This document shows, piece by piece, positions 1 through 7,643 of a stretch of DNA of 64,000 nt. Every line of letters begins with the position of its first letter. Position 1 is the stretch's first letter. A program made the position numbers and the translations under genes. Source of the stretch: Streptacidiphilus fuscans (GTDB lineage: Bacteria; Actinomycetota; Actinomycetes; Streptomycetales; Streptomycetaceae); assembly GCF_015690355.1 (NCBI RefSeq), contig NZ_JADPRT010000021.1:62001-126000 (forward strand). Direction: 5' to 3'. The notes under the pieces were generated by a model. The model had not been told where the DNA came from and searched no databases. It saw only the letters and a program-made list of their open reading frames with translations.

Positions 1-201
1 GTCGCCCCCGCCGAGCCTTCCGGCACGGACGCGCTCCAGGAGATCTCCTCGGTCGGCGTCACCCCGCTCCCGGAGCCGATCCAGCCGCCGCTGCCGGACG
101 CGGAGTACCGCTTCGCGCTCCAGCCGATGTGGCGCAGGCCGGTCCGCGGCCTCGGGTTGGTCGAGCCGTGGCTGCTCACCCGGCGCGCGCCGGGGGCCTG
201 A
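1..201 (+). CDS. C-terminal end of an unidentified protein (truncated by window edge)
   Basis: Frame 1 is open from the first base to a TGA at 199-201, giving the last 66 residues of a protein that starts left of the window. The tail is proline-rich in its first half and arginine-rich near the end (RRAPGA). I recognise no domain, so I give no function. Codon use (G or C in nearly every third position) is typical of a real actinobacterial gene. The next gene, at 245-853, is convergent, and no clear terminator lies in the 43 bases between them. Confidence 0.6.
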   Translation, partial: VAPAEPSGTDALQEISSVGVTPLPEPIQPPLPDAEYRFALQPMWRRPVRGLGLVEPWLLTRRAPGA

Positions 202-244
202 GGCTCCGCGGGCCGGCGGTTCAGCCCTCGTCTCAGCCCTTGTC

Positions 245-853
245 TCAGCCCTCGTCGGCGCCGATCCGGGCGCGGAGGAGCTCGGGGAGCGGGTACGGGG
301 TCTCGGCGGGGATGAGGGCGTCCGCCTTTGCCGTCTCGCTGGCGCGCACCAGGGCGTGGGTCTCGTGGGCCAGGTCGGTGACGTCCGTGAGCGAGACGAT
401 CCACTCGTCGACGTAGCGGTGGACCGCCTCGCCGGTCAGGCCGATCTGGACGGCGCGGTGGGGGAGTTCCTGCTGGTTGGTCGAGCGCTCCGGATCCCAC
501 TGGATCCGCACCGGGCTCACGCGCAGCTGCTCCTTCCACGCGGCGGCGGAGGCGTGCAGGTCGCGGTCGTAGTGGCTCAGGCACGCGTGCGCCAGCGCCC
601 AGGCGAACCCGCCCCGGCGGATCCGCACCGCCAACACCCGCTCCTGGTCCGGCTTTGCGGCCCACCCGGAGCGGTACATCATCCAGCGGAACGACGGCTT
701 GATCCACGTCATCCGCTCCCGCTTGAACGGCGCGACGAACGTCCCGGCGGCGAGCGCGGCGTCGGCGATGGCGGGCGGATAGGCCTGATAGACGGTCAGG
801 GTGTCGTCGTCGTGGGCGGCTCGGATCTGTCGCAGGGGTCGTACGGTTTCCAT
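245..853 (-). CDS. DUF4291 family protein
   Basis: A 202-residue soluble protein. The N-terminal part has the features I associate with the DUF4291 family: a RQIRAAHDDDTLTVYQAY block at residues 9-26, then AFKRERMTWIKPSFRWMMYR-like sequence around residues 41-60 and a WDPER motif near residue 119. The family has no established biochemical function. The ATG at 853 is chosen because it puts the conserved block close to the N-terminus; an in-frame ATG at 883 would add ten residues, and neither has a strong ribosome site. It is a single gene, with the WXG100-like gene upstream on the same strand across an 89-base gap. Confidence 0.75.
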   Translation of the reverse strand: METVRPLRQIRAAHDDDTLTVYQAYPPAIADAALAAGTFVAPFKRERMTWIKPSFRWMMYRSGWAAKPDQERVLAVRIRRGGFAWALAHACLSHYDRDLHASAAAWKEQLRVSPVRIQWDPERSTNQQELPHRAVQIGLTGEAVHRYVDEWIVSLTDVTDLAHETHALVRASETAKADALIPAETPYPLPELLRARIGADEG

Positions 854-942
854 GACGAGAAGCGAAGCACTCCGGCCGAGCATGCGTCGAGCGGTTTCCG
901 AGGTCGGACCTCGTGCCGGCGCCGCCGTCCGCTGCTTGCCGG

Positions 943-1665
943 CTACTCGAAGCTCATCCCCTGGAGCTTGCCCGAGAGGTTCTGGGCGTGGGTCTGGACC
1001 GCCTCGGCGTGGACCGCGAACATCTGGGCGTGGGTGGAGAGGTTCTCCGGGTGGATCATGAACCCGTCGCCCGCGCCCGAGCCGGAGACGCCGAGCATGT
1101 CCTCCAGGGCGGAGTAGGTCATGCCCGCGACGGCCTTCTCGATCACGCCCAGCAGCGGCGTCAGCGCGGCCTGGACGACTTGGGCGATGATGTACTGGAC
1201 CAGCTGCTGCTCCAGGTAGTCGACGGCCTGCTCCGCGGCCTCGACGATCAGCGCCTCGGCCGCCTCGGCGAGGCCCAGGGTGGCCACAGCGGCGGCCTGG
1301 TCGGCGACGAAACTCGCGGCGAGACCGATCAGTTCGCCGATGCAGTCCATCTTCATGCCGACGATGTAGTCCGCTCCCGCGTCGAGTGCGGTGGCCAGGA
1401 CGTTGCAGCCGTCGAGCAGATCGGACATGTGGCTCTGGGACAGGTGGGCCCATTTGGAGACCAGCAGCTCGTACGAATTCGCCTGGTAGTGCTGGCCCAT
1501 GGACTTGATCGTGGACGTCGCCTGCTGGTGCGTGTCGTCGATGTTCTGAGCGAACTCGCGGACGTGGGAGGCGAATTCGCGGACCTTGTCCTCGTTGATC
1601 TGGGGCCAGTTGACCCCGATGAACTGGAGGAAGGAGACGACCTCCCCGGGCAGCTCGATTGCCAT
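943..1665 (-). CDS. WXG100-like / ESX-type secretion substrate domain protein
   Basis: A 240-residue, largely helical protein starting MAIELPGEVV. The first ~110 residues resemble the WXG100-like helical hairpin found at the N-terminus of actinobacterial type VII secretion substrates and polymorphic toxins; a W at residue 20 followed by PQINEDKV fits this. Residues 115-190 are Ala/Val/Leu-rich and may form amphipathic helices. Unlike toxin-bearing relatives it ends without a toxin domain, and no immunity gene is adjacent. A GGGGGGA ribosome site lies just upstream of the ATG. It may be a secreted structural partner or a remnant of a toxin delivery protein. No ESX core gene (EccC, EccD) is in the window, so secretion is inferred from family only. 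Confidence 0.6.
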   Translation of the reverse strand: MAIELPGEVVSFLQFIGVNWPQINEDKVREFASHVREFAQNIDDTHQQATSTIKSMGQHYQANSYELLVSKWAHLSQSHMSDLLDGCNVLATALDAGADYIVGMKMDCIGELIGLAASFVADQAAAVATLGLAEAAEALIVEAAEQAVDYLEQQLVQYIIAQVVQAALTPLLGVIEKAVAGMTYSALEDMLGVSGSGAGDGFMIHPENLSTHAQMFAVHAEAVQTHAQNLSGKLQGMSFE

Positions 1666-1879
1666 GCGGATCCCCCCTGATCGTCGGGTCCCCCGTGACC
1701 CGGTCGGAGCAGCGTCGGCTCTTCGTCACGGTAGCAGCCGGGTCTGTCATGCGGGGCGGGAGAATTCGAGCGCCGGATGACTCTGTGTGCCCTGTGGTGC
1801 TTGCATGGGATATGTCGGTTTTATCCTTACGCTGTGTCCGATGGAGCGGCGAAGCAGCGAAGCGCGAGGAGCGAGCACC

Positions 1880-3610
1880 GTGCAGGCCAGTGAAGAAGCC
1901 CCCGCGCCGCCCCTGGCCGATCTGCGCCTGCGCGCGGTGGTCGGGTTGGCGCAGGCCATGGCCGGAGCACCGGACGCGCGGCACGCCGCGCAGGTCGGGG
2001 CCGGTCGGGCGCGGGCCGCGATCGACGCGGACTTCGCCGCGATCTCGATCTGGGAGCGGGAGCGCGGCGAGCTGCGGGTGCTGGTCAACGACGGCCTGCT
2101 CGCCCCCGGCGAGGAGCAGTTGCCGGAGAACGAGTCCTACCCGCTCGGCGAGTACCCCGAGATCGCCCGCTACCTCGCCGAACGCGGGCTCGGCGAGGAC
2201 TTCGCCCCCGACGGCCTGCCACGCGCCTGGGTGCAGAGCGCCGACGGCGGCGTCGCCAACGGCCCCGACTGCCGGGCCAGGGCCGCGTCGCTGCGCCGCC
2301 GGGGCCGGGCCTGCTGCCTGGTGGCGCCGATCGTCCTCGGCGGCCGGGCCTGGGGCGAGCTCTACCTCGCCCGCGTCGAGGGCAAGCCGGTCTTCGACGC
2401 CGACGAGGCCGCCTACGGCACCCTGCTGGCCGCGCAGATCTCCGCCGGGCTGGCGCAGAGCGAGCGGTTCGAGGAGGTCCGCCGCCTCGCCTTCACCGAC
2501 CCGCTGACCGGCCTGGCCAACCGCCGCGCCGTCGACACCCGCCTGGACGAGGCGCTGGAGCAGCACCGCGCCGACGGCACCGTCGTCTCCCTGGTCGTCT
2601 GCGACGTCAACGGCCTCAAGCGGGTCAACGACGACAAGGGCCACGAGTTCGGCGACCGCCTGCTGGAACGGTTCGCCAACCAGCTGTCGCTGTGCGGGGC
2701 GATGCTGCCCGGCTCGGTCGCCGGACGGCTCGGCGGCGACGAGTTCTGCCTGGTCGCAGCCGGTCCCGGCGCCGACGAGGTGGTCCGCGTCGCCGAGGAG
2801 CTGTGCGCGCAGGCGCTGACGCTCGATCAGGGCGAGGGCGTGGCCTGCGGGGTGGCCTCGACCGGCGACCCGATCGGCCCGGTCACCACCGCCGACCGCC
2901 TCTTCCGGCTGGCCGACGCCGCGCAGTACCGGGCCAAGTCGGGCCCGGCGGCGCAGCCGGTCGTCGCCGGACGCGGCAGCCTGCCCGACCCGACGATGAG
3001 CCTCGCCGACAGCGGCACGCGGCCCGGCGGCAACCGCCGCACCGAACGCCGCCGATTCCGCGGCGCGCGGCACACGGCGGATCCGGGCCAACTCCTCTCC
3101 GCGGCACTGGCGGTGCTGGACGAGCACCCCCACACCGCCGACACGGTCGCCCGCCTTACGGCTGTCGCCGAGACGGCCGCGCAGTTGCTGGACGCGGTGG
3201 CGTGGTGGGTCTCCTACGTGCCGCCCGGCACGACGCAGATGCAGACCGTCCGGTACGGCATCCGCAGGATGACCCGCGGCCCCGGCAGCACGCGCGCCCA
3301 GGTGCAGCGCGCGATGAACGAGGCGCCGGATGCGGTCTTCGACCTCGGCGCGTATCCGCTCACCGCTCAGGCGATCAGGGGCGGCAGTTTCGGCATGCGC
3401 ACGGGCGTGCCTGGCAACGACCCGGCGGAGGAGGCGGTCCTCGTCGTCGGCGGCTACCGCGCGATGGCCGCGGCGGGAGGGAGCAACCCTGCGGGCGGCT
3501 GGATGCTGGAACTCTTCGCGGACGAGTCGACCCTCTCCCTGACGGCGGTGGGCCCGACGTTGCGGGCGCTGGTCGCTGTCGCGATCTCGGGGCCTGTCAG
3601 CGCGCCGTGA
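1880..3610 (+). CDS. GAF-GGDEF diguanylate cyclase with C-terminal extension
   Basis: A 576-residue protein predicted to make cyclic di-GMP from two GTP. Residues ~15-195 look like a GAF sensor domain. Residues ~200-375 are a GGDEF domain with an intact catalytic GGDEF at 285-289, the metal-binding Asp in CDVNGLKRVN at 241-250 and a typical FTDPLTGLANRR entry motif. The RxxD inhibitory site, expected five residues before GGDEF, is missing (LPGS instead), so product feedback is probably absent. Residues ~400-576 form a further domain that I do not recognise. The GTG at 1880 has GAGGAG eight bases upstream; upstream ATGs at 1787 and 1841 lack this. The gene is monocistronic and convergent with fdhD across a repeat element. 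Confidence 0.85.
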   Translation: MQASEEAPAPPLADLRLRAVVGLAQAMAGAPDARHAAQVGAGRARAAIDADFAAISIWERERGELRVLVNDGLLAPGEEQLPENESYPLGEYPEIARYLAERGLGEDFAPDGLPRAWVQSADGGVANGPDCRARAASLRRRGRACCLVAPIVLGGRAWGELYLARVEGKPVFDADEAAYGTLLAAQISAGLAQSERFEEVRRLAFTDPLTGLANRRAVDTRLDEALEQHRADGTVVSLVVCDVNGLKRVNDDKGHEFGDRLLERFANQLSLCGAMLPGSVAGRLGGDEFCLVAAGPGADEVVRVAEELCAQALTLDQGEGVACGVASTGDPIGPVTTADRLFRLADAAQYRAKSGPAAQPVVAGRGSLPDPTMSLADSGTRPGGNRRTERRRFRGARHTADPGQLLSAALAVLDEHPHTADTVARLTAVAETAAQLLDAVAWWVSYVPPGTTQMQTVRYGIRRMTRGPGSTRAQVQRAMNEAPDAVFDLGAYPLTAQAIRGGSFGMRTGVPGNDPAEEAVLVVGGYRAMAAAGGSNPAGGWMLELFADESTLSLTAVGPTLRALVAVAISGPVSAP

Positions 3611-3640
3611 GGTTGAGGGTTCCTATGGCAGGCGGGGAAG

Positions 3641-3924
3641 TTGCACTTCCTCAGGGGCGCGGGGAACTGCGCGAGAAACCACTGACATGCGGATGGCCCT
3701 GCGCGTTCGGTGCTCTACCTCGCAGGGTGGCTTGTCGCGCCCACGCGGCGGAGCCGCACATCAGCAGAGCCCCGCGCCCCTGATAGTGCAACCACCCGCG
3801 GCAGCATCGGCCCACCTGGTCGCGCCCCGCGGCGGAGCCGCGCATCAGCAGAGCCTCGCGCCCCTGAGTAGTGCAACTTCCTGCGGGAGCGAACAGCAGA
3901 GCCCCGCGCCCCTGGGTAGTGCAA
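3641..3924. repeat. Dispersed palindromic intergenic repeat, copy A (with three nested right ends)
   Basis: This fills the gap between the convergent cyclase and fdhD genes. It starts with TTGCACTTCCTCAGGGGCGC, then the core GGGGCGCGGGGAACTGCGCG, and ends with CCCGCGCCCCTG...GTGCAA. The right end occurs three times in succession, closing near 3791, 3874 and 3924, each with a CAGAGCC(C/T)CGCGCCCCTG block, as if the element had inserted into or recombined with itself. The right ends are the variant type carrying a GCGGCGGAGCCGC hairpin. No coding function is seen. Five more copies lie at 14714, 26341, 30241, 54926 and 60289. Confidence 0.85.
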
Positions 3925-3930
3925 CGACCC

Positions 3931-4749
3931 TCAGGCGATCCGGTCCGCTCCCGCGTACACGTTCGCGCTGCGGTCGCGGAGGAAGCCGACGAGGGTCATG
4001 CCCGTCTCCGTCGCGAGGTCGACGGCCAGCGCGCTGGGTGCGGAGACCGCGGCGAGCAGGGGGATGCCCGCCATCGCCGCCTTCTGGACCAGTTCGAAGG
4101 ACGCGCGCCCGCTGACCATCAGTGCGTGCCGGTGCAGCGGCAGCAGGCCCTCCCGCAGGGCCCAGCCGATGACCTTGTCGACCGCGTTGTGGCGGCCCAC
4201 GTCCTCGCGGACGCAGAGCAGGCGGCCCTCTGCCGTGAACAGTCCGGCGGCGTGGACGCCGCCCGTCGTGGCGAACGCGCGCTGGCCGGTGCGGAGCGCG
4301 TCCGGGAAGGAGTAGAGCATGTCGGCGGTGATCTTGAGATCGTCCGCCGCCAGGTCGTACCGCAGGCGCTTCTGGACCGCGTCGACCGTCTCCGCGCCGC
4401 AGAGGCCGCACGCGCTTGTGGTGAGCAACTGCCGGTACGCGGAGACGGGGACGGCGGTCGGGTCCGCGACGCGCGCGTCGACGACGTTGTAGGTGTTCTC
4501 GCCCTCCGCGTTGGTGCCCGCGCAGTAGCGCAGCGTCGGCAGGTCCTCGCCGGAGGCGACCACGCCCTCGGCGACGAGGTAGCCGGCGACCAGGTCGAAG
4601 TCGTCGCCCGGGGTGCGCATGGTCATCGCCAGCGAGCGGCCGCCGACGCGGATCTCCAGCGGCTCCTCCGCGGCCAGCGCGTCGGGACGCGTGTCACGGC
4701 GTCCGTCGCGCAGACGGACCACGCGGCGGCGTTCGGTCACCCGGCCCAT
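3931..4749 (-). CDS. fdhD: Formate dehydrogenase accessory sulfurtransferase FdhD
   Basis: A 272-residue cytoplasmic protein of the FdhD family, which carries sulfur from a cysteine desulfurase to the molybdenum cofactor so that formate dehydrogenase becomes active. The hallmark SACGLCG motif gives the CxxC pair at Cys114 and Cys117, and the C-terminal half has the conserved GGVHAAGLF, REDVGRHNAVDKVIG and SGRASFELVQKA blocks. The ATG at 4749 has GGAGGG nine bases upstream; a longer reading frame upstream has no such signal. No formate dehydrogenase structural gene is in the window, so its partner lies elsewhere. It is divergent from hutH. Confidence 0.95.
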   Translation of the reverse strand: MGRVTERRRVVRLRDGRRDTRPDALAAEEPLEIRVGGRSLAMTMRTPGDDFDLVAGYLVAEGVVASGEDLPTLRYCAGTNAEGENTYNVVDARVADPTAVPVSAYRQLLTTSACGLCGAETVDAVQKRLRYDLAADDLKITADMLYSFPDALRTGQRAFATTGGVHAAGLFTAEGRLLCVREDVGRHNAVDKVIGWALREGLLPLHRHALMVSGRASFELVQKAAMAGIPLLAAVSAPSALAVDLATETGMTLVGFLRDRSANVYAGADRIA

Positions 4750-4886
4750 GTGCGGACCCTCCGGTCGCTCGATCGGCACTGTCGGCTCCACCGTACCCGG
4801 CGGGCGGGAGGGCCTGATCGGGTTGTCGCCGCACCGTCTCCCACCCCCGGTTGTCATGGCGTCATTCACATGGTGTGATTTCGCAT
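4750..4886. promoter_or_regulatory. Divergent promoter region of fdhD and hutH
   Basis: The 137 bases between the two divergent starts must hold both promoters. Just before hutH there is a small inverted repeat CACA-TGG-TGTG (4867-4877), which could be an operator. I cannot assign -35 and -10 boxes with confidence in this GC-rich stretch. Confidence 0.35.
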
Positions 4887-6473
4887 ATGGATATGCAGAA
4901 CGTCGTCAACGCCGACAACGTGGTCGTCATCGGCAAGGCCAACGTCGGCCCGGCCGACGTCATCGCCGTCGCCCGCGGCAACGCCCGCATCGAGCTCTCC
5001 GCCGACGCGGTGGCCGAGATGGCCGCCTCGCGGGCCCGGATCGACGCGCTGGCCGCCGAACCGCGCCCGGTGTACGGGGTTTCCACCGGGTTCGGCGCCC
5101 TCGCCGTCCGGCACATCAGCCCCGAACTCCGCGCCCAGCTGCAGCGCTCGCTGGTCCGCTCGCACGCGGCGGGCATGGGCCCGCAGGTCGAGCGCGAGGT
5201 CACCCGCGCGCTGATGCTGCTGCGCCTGAAGACGCTCGCCTCCGGCCGCACGGGCGTCCGCCCGGTCGTGGCCGAGACGATGGCGGCGCTGCTCAACGCC
5301 CAGATCACGCCCGTGGTCCACGAGTTCGGCTCGCTCGGCTGCTCCGGCGACCTGGCCCCGCTCTCGCACTGCGCGCTGACGCTGATGGGCGAGGGCCTCG
5401 CCTACGGCCCGGACGGCGAGGTCCGCGACGCGGGCGAGCTGCTGGCCGAGGCGGGTATCACGCCGATCGAGCTGGCCGAGAAGGAGGGCCTGGCCCTCAT
5501 CAACGGCACCGACGGCATGCTCGGCATGCTGGTGATGGCGATCGCCGACCTGGGCCGCCTCTTCACCGTCGCCGACATCACCGCCGCCATGTCCCTGGAG
5601 GCGCTGCTCGGCACCGACAAGGTGCTCCAGCCGGAGCTGCACGCCATCCGCCCGCACCCGGGCCAGGCCGCGTCCGCCGCCAACATGGCCAAGGTGCTGG
5701 AGGGTTCCGGTCTGACCGGCCACCACCAGGACGACGCGCCGCGCGTCCAGGACGCGTACTCGATCCGCTGCGCGCCGCAGGTCGCGGGCGCGGGCCGGGA
5801 CACGCTCACCCACGCCCAGCTCGTCGCCGACCGCGAGCTCGCCGCCGCCGTCGACAACCCGGTCGTGCTGCCCGACGGCCGCGTCGAGTCCAACGGCAAC
5901 TTCCACGGGGCGCCCGTCGCCTACGTGTTGGACTTCCTGGCCGTCGCCGCGGCCGACCTCGGCTCGATCGCGGAGCGCCGTACCGACCGGCTGCTGGACA
6001 AGAACCGCTCGCACGGCCTGCCGCCGTTCCTGGCGGACGACCCGGGCGTCGACTCCGGCCTGATGATCGCCCAGTACACCCAGGCCGCGCTGGTCAGCGA
6101 GAACAAGCGGCTGGCCGTCCCGGCGTCGGTGGACTCCATCCCGTCCTCGGCGATGCAGGAGGACCACGTCTCCATGGGCTGGTCCGCCGCGCGCAAGCTG
6201 CGGCAGGCCGTGGACAACCTGGCCCGCGTGCTCGCCGTCGAGCTGGTCGCCTCGGCCCGTGCCCTGGAGATCCGCACCTACAGCCACACCGGCGAGGGCG
6301 AGAGCCCGCTGGCCCCGGCCACGGCCGCTGCTGTCGCGGCGGCGCGTACGGCGGGCGTCGGCGGTCCGGGCTCGGACCGGTTCCTGGCTCCCGACCTGGA
6401 GGCCGCGTACCAGTTCGTCCGCAGCGGCGCGCTGGTCGAGGCCGTCGAGCAGGTCACCGGCCCGCTCGCATGA
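4887..6473 (+). CDS. hutH: Histidine ammonia-lyase
   Basis: A 528-residue enzyme that removes ammonia from L-histidine to give urocanate, the first step of histidine breakdown. The family is recognised from YGVSTGFG at residues 63-70 and the block GSLGCSGDLAPLSH around 148-161. Ser153 is the central residue of the Cys-Ser-Gly triad (152-154) that cyclises into the MIO electrophile; many other HutH proteins have Ala-Ser-Gly. Later blocks include NGTDGM, QDAYSIRC and SANGNFHG-type sequence. The start is ATG 4887, with ATG 4893 as an alternative; neither has a strong ribosome site. It is separated from the rest of the hut genes by about 4 kb and is followed directly by a hairpin and a regulator gene. 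Confidence 0.95.
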   Translation: MDMQNVVNADNVVVIGKANVGPADVIAVARGNARIELSADAVAEMAASRARIDALAAEPRPVYGVSTGFGALAVRHISPELRAQLQRSLVRSHAAGMGPQVEREVTRALMLLRLKTLASGRTGVRPVVAETMAALLNAQITPVVHEFGSLGCSGDLAPLSHCALTLMGEGLAYGPDGEVRDAGELLAEAGITPIELAEKEGLALINGTDGMLGMLVMAIADLGRLFTVADITAAMSLEALLGTDKVLQPELHAIRPHPGQAASAANMAKVLEGSGLTGHHQDDAPRVQDAYSIRCAPQVAGAGRDTLTHAQLVADRELAAAVDNPVVLPDGRVESNGNFHGAPVAYVLDFLAVAAADLGSIAERRTDRLLDKNRSHGLPPFLADDPGVDSGLMIAQYTQAALVSENKRLAVPASVDSIPSSAMQEDHVSMGWSAARKLRQAVDNLARVLAVELVASARALEIRTYSHTGEGESPLAPATAAAVAAARTAGVGGPGSDRFLAPDLEAAYQFVRSGALVEAVEQVTGPLA

Positions 6474-6515
6474 TCATGTGCGATCAGCTCCGACCGGCGC
6501 TGATCGCACATGATC
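6472..6515 (+). terminator. Hairpin at the end of hutH
   Basis: A perfect 17-base inverted repeat, GATCATGTGCGATCAGC at 6472-6488 and its complement at 6499-6515, with a 10-base loop. It begins inside the hutH stop codon. There is no T-run after it, so it may act as a factor-dependent terminator or mRNA stabiliser, and because it is a symmetric repeat it could also bind a protein. Confidence 0.7.
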
Positions 6516-6568
6516 GGACCTGCTCACACCCCCTTTTCGCCCGTCGTTCGCCAGGTGAGAAGGGACTT

Positions 6569-6600
6569 GCCGACTTTGCATGCGTTCATGCAGAGTCGGC
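6569..6600. promoter_or_regulatory. Inverted repeat upstream of the RpiR-type regulator (candidate operator)
   Basis: GCCGACTTTGCATG (6569-6582) and its near-complement CATGCAGAGTCGGC (6587-6600) are separated by four bases; 13 of 14 positions pair. The centre TGCATG-CGTT-CATGCA is itself a perfect inverted repeat. It ends 36 bases before the regulator start, a position suited to an autoregulatory operator. RpiR-type proteins bind such dyads, but which protein binds here is inferred from position. Confidence 0.5.
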
Positions 6601-6636
6601 ACCTACTGAAATCCCGGCCGGCTGCTGGAGGCCCAC

Positions 6637-7632
6637 ATGAGCGTGACACCGTCTCAGGCGGCCGAGATCCTGGCGTCGGACGAGAGGCCGGAAGGGAAAC
6701 CGGACGAGAAGCTGGACGAGACCCTCGGCGAGGCGTCCGACGTCCCGGCGGGCGTCCAGTCGGGCGGTCCGTCCAGTCGGCTGCTCAAGCTGTTCGAGGG
6801 CTACCGGCTGACCCCGACGCAGCGTCGGATCGCCCACTGCCTGGTCAGGAACGCCGCCGAGGCGCCGTTCCTCTCCAGCGTGGAGGTGGCCGAGCTGGCC
6901 GGTGTCAGCCAGCCCTCGGTCACCCGCTTCGCCGTCGCGCTCGGCTTCGACGGCTACCCGGCGCTCCGCCGCCAGCTCCGTGAGCTCGGCCTGACCGAGC
7001 CCGGCGAGACGCCCGGTGCGGCGGGCGGCGGCGCCCGCGAGACGCCCGGCGAGGTGGTCCGCAACGAGCAGCAGCAGGCGGTGCTCACCGAGATCGCCAA
7101 CCTGCAGCACCTCGCCTCCGTGCTGGCCGACCCCGAGCCGGTGCTGGAGGCGGCGAGGATCCTGGCCGCCTCCCGGCCACTGGTCGTCCTCGGCCTGCGC
7201 GCGGCCTCCGCGCAGGCGAACGGCTTCGCGTACTTCGCCGCCAAGGTCCACCCGGACGTCCGCCTGCTCGACGAGGGCGGCAGCATGCTGCTCGACCGCA
7301 TCGAACAGGCCCGCGTCGCCGGAGCCACCGCCCTGATCTGCTTCGCGCTCCCGCGCCACCCGCGCGAGCTGATGGAGGCGCTGACCACGGCCAAGGCCGC
7401 GGGCCTGACCGTCGTCACGGTCGCGGACAGCGCGTTCGCGCCGGTCGCCTCCCTCTCCGACCTGCTGCTGCCCGCGGCGGTCGGGTCGAGCCTCGTCTTC
7501 GACACCGCTTGTGCCCCGATGATGCTGGGCCGGGTGCTGCTCCAGGCCATGTGCGACGAACTGCCGGACTCGGTCCAGCGGTTGGAGGACTTCGAGCAGC
7601 AGGCCGCCGGCCGCGGCCTCTTCCTCGGCTGA
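6637..7632 (+). CDS. MurR/RpiR family transcriptional regulator (HTH + SIS domain)
   Basis: A 331-residue regulator. After a charged 45-residue N-terminal stretch, residues ~48-125 form the RpiR helix-turn-helix (LTPTQRRIAHCLVRNAAEAP, then VAELAGVSQPSVTRFAVALG). Residues ~165-300 form a SIS domain, the fold that usually senses phosphorylated sugars (LVVLGLRAASAQANGFAYF; ATALICFALPRHPRELMEAL). GGAGG lies eight bases upstream of the ATG. Its place directly after hutH and ahead of the hutU operon suggests that it controls hut genes, which would be unusual for this family; histidine or urocanate sensing is not shown by the sequence. It could equally control an unlinked sugar system. Confidence 0.9.
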   Translation: MSVTPSQAAEILASDERPEGKPDEKLDETLGEASDVPAGVQSGGPSSRLLKLFEGYRLTPTQRRIAHCLVRNAAEAPFLSSVEVAELAGVSQPSVTRFAVALGFDGYPALRRQLRELGLTEPGETPGAAGGGARETPGEVVRNEQQQAVLTEIANLQHLASVLADPEPVLEAARILAASRPLVVLGLRAASAQANGFAYFAAKVHPDVRLLDEGGSMLLDRIEQARVAGATALICFALPRHPRELMEALTTAKAAGLTVVTVADSAFAPVASLSDLLLPAAVGSSLVFDTACAPMMLGRVLLQAMCDELPDSVQRLEDFEQQAAGRGLFLG

Positions 7633-7643
7633 GAGGGCTCGGC

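Noticed and set aside
245-3133. A 962-codon open frame on the minus strand running through the cyclase gene
   Set aside because: It is the antisense shadow of real genes in GC-rich DNA; only its last 202 codons (DUF4291) have family support.
3641-3924. Small coding genes in the gap after the cyclase
   Set aside because: Frames here are translations of the palindromic repeat, and the same frames recur at every other copy of the repeat.
4613-6640. A 675-codon plus-strand frame over hutH
   Set aside because: Arg/Pro-rich out-of-frame shadow; hutH in the other frame has the complete active site.
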